Source: Alphaproteobacteria bacterium | Lineage (GTDB): Bacteria; Pseudomonadota; Alphaproteobacteria; Rhodobacterales; Rhodobacteraceae | Assembly: GCA_030431825.1 (NCBI GenBank) | Contig: JAUIIJ010000017.1 | Location: 1-64,000 of the forward strand | Direction: 5' to 3' | DNA: 64,000 nt | Part shown: positions 63,272 through 64,000 of the stretch, in pieces | How the letters are laid out: each line of letters starts with the position of its first letter | Numbering within the stretch: position 1 is the first letter of the stretch | Position numbers and translations under genes: made by a program | The notes under the pieces: model-generated | Databases searched by the model: none | What the model saw: only the letters and a program-made list of their open reading frames with translations | What the model was told of the DNA's origin: nothing

Positions 63272-64000
63272 ATGGACAAACGCGACGTAACCTATGACGG
63301 CGGCCTCGCGGCCATGCTCGAGCGGTATAACGCCCGCCGCAAGCCCTTCAACCCGGATGTCGTGGCCCTGCCCCCGCTTGATGCGGATCTCGCCGCGCTC
63401 GCCGCGCAGGTCGTCACACAGAACGATCTGACGCCGCGCACCGCCACGCGCTGGTCGCGCAAGAAGGCGCAGATTGCCTCTGAATTCCCCGGCAAGTCGC
63501 AGCTTGCGCTGTTGAACGCCCTGCTGATTTCGAACCTGCGGAAATACAGCGCCCCGCCGCACGCGGCGGCGCTGTTTCGACGGCTCTGGCTGGAACAGCA
63601 CGGGCACCTGCTCGATCAGCTTGATCTGCGGTGGCAAGTCTCCTCCGTGATGACCTTTGCCGACCACGGCGAAACCGACGTGCAGCGACAGGTCGGACAG
63701 GCGCTGAGAATGCTGTTCTCTATGATGAAGCTCTACGAATTCGAACGGCTCTACGGCAGAACGCCGCCCGACGTACCCTACCCCGTCAACGACCGCCTGC
63801 AGGTCCCGCTGCCCTTGCAGATGGGCGATTACTCGATCCGCAATGGCGGGCTCGACATCAACATTCTCGCCCCGGTCTGGGAACTCGCGCTGAGCGATCC
63901 GGGCATCGCACCGCTTGCCGATCACCTGATGCGGGAACTGAACCGCGACCCCGACAACATCTTTCGCCGGTTGCAACTGATGCGCCAGAAAATTCAGGAC
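63272..64000 (+). CDS. conserved hypothetical protein, C-terminus cut by window edge
   Basis: 243 codons visible from ATG 63272, frame open at 64000. It begins MDKRDVTYDGGLAAMLERYN. A mostly helical soluble protein with LPPLDADLAALAAQVVTQND, and QVSSVMTFADHGETDVQRQV near residue 135. No membrane helix or domain recognised. Starts 46 bp after prfC. Function unknown. Confidence 0.8.
   Translation, partial: MDKRDVTYDGGLAAMLERYNARRKPFNPDVVALPPLDADLAALAAQVVTQNDLTPRTATRWSRKKAQIASEFPGKSQLALLNALLISNLRKYSAPPHAAALFRRLWLEQHGHLLDQLDLRWQVSSVMTFADHGETDVQRQVGQALRMLFSMMKLYEFERLYGRTPPDVPYPVNDRLQVPLPLQMGDYSIRNGGLDINILAPVWELALSDPGIAPLADHLMRELNRDPDNIFRRLQLMRQKIQD

Noticed and set aside
1-64000. Prophage, integrative element, CRISPR array or toxin-antitoxin pair
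   Set aside because: No integrase, transposase, phage gene, regular repeat array or toxin family is visible; composition is even except for the AT-rich gabT promoter region.

Overview
The window looks like chromosomal DNA of a Rhodobacterales (Roseobacter-group) alphaproteobacterium. It is high-GC and densely coded, and its gene content is typical of marine roseobacters: a TAXI-type TRAP transporter, a Dpp-type peptide ABC transporter, a CarD/CdnL regulator, a Suv3-like helicase, an alphaproteobacterial RpoH, a SurE-Pcm-NlpD cluster beside tatABC, and a DUF6476-like small membrane protein. I see no phage, transposase, integrase, CRISPR array, rRNA or tRNA. No species is assigned.

Layout. 1-2638: TAXI TRAP transporter (permease cut by the left edge). 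2892-9507: dppA, M24 peptidase and dppBCDF operon, with a strong intrinsic terminator between dppA and the rest. 9498-14764: FMN-dependent glutamate-synthase-like protein, two class III aminotransferases (one GabT-like with a Lys/Ala-rich N-terminal extension) and a divergent XRE-cupin regulator. 14975-21251: metY, a SIMPL protein, an orphan 727-residue protein with GspL-like and GspC-like ends, hppD and a divergent Lrp/AsnC regulator. 21274-26654: Kef-type antiporter, cobT, cobS and a BT1-like transporter. 26913-32113: carD, fdxA, an HslR-like S4 protein, a Suv3-like helicase and a TPR protein. 32184-39166: SCP2 protein, lysophospholipase-like hydrolase, coiled-coil membrane protein, PepF, CDF exporter, DksA-like zinc protein and an M19 dipeptidase.

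39440-43026: cobalamin riboswitch, a short leader ORF, a BtuF/C/D-type transporter and a pseudoazurin fused to it by overlapping codons. With cobT and cobS this shows both uptake and late assembly of B12. 43148-48131: rpoH (with a heat-shock-type promoter and a terminator), rluD-like synthase, DUF6476 and PqiA-like proteins, radA, cvpA. 48350-53668: purF, a small GspC-like protein, an SDR, surE, pcm and an NlpD-like lipoprotein. 53748-64000: a small exported protein, a DUF815 ATPase with tatCBA, a WYL regulator, an orphan ABC ATPase, glsA, an AlkD-like protein, an atypical SDR, prfC and a gene cut by the right edge.

The most unusual signals are four things. A 97-bp imperfect palindrome occurs as three full copies and one truncated copy, always between genes. 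An orphan GspL/GspC-like fusion protein has a second, stand-alone copy of its C-terminal domain 30 kb away. A short ORF with a strong Shine-Dalgarno lies directly against the B12 riboswitch and overlaps the start of btuF. A copper protein is translationally coupled to the B12 transporter.
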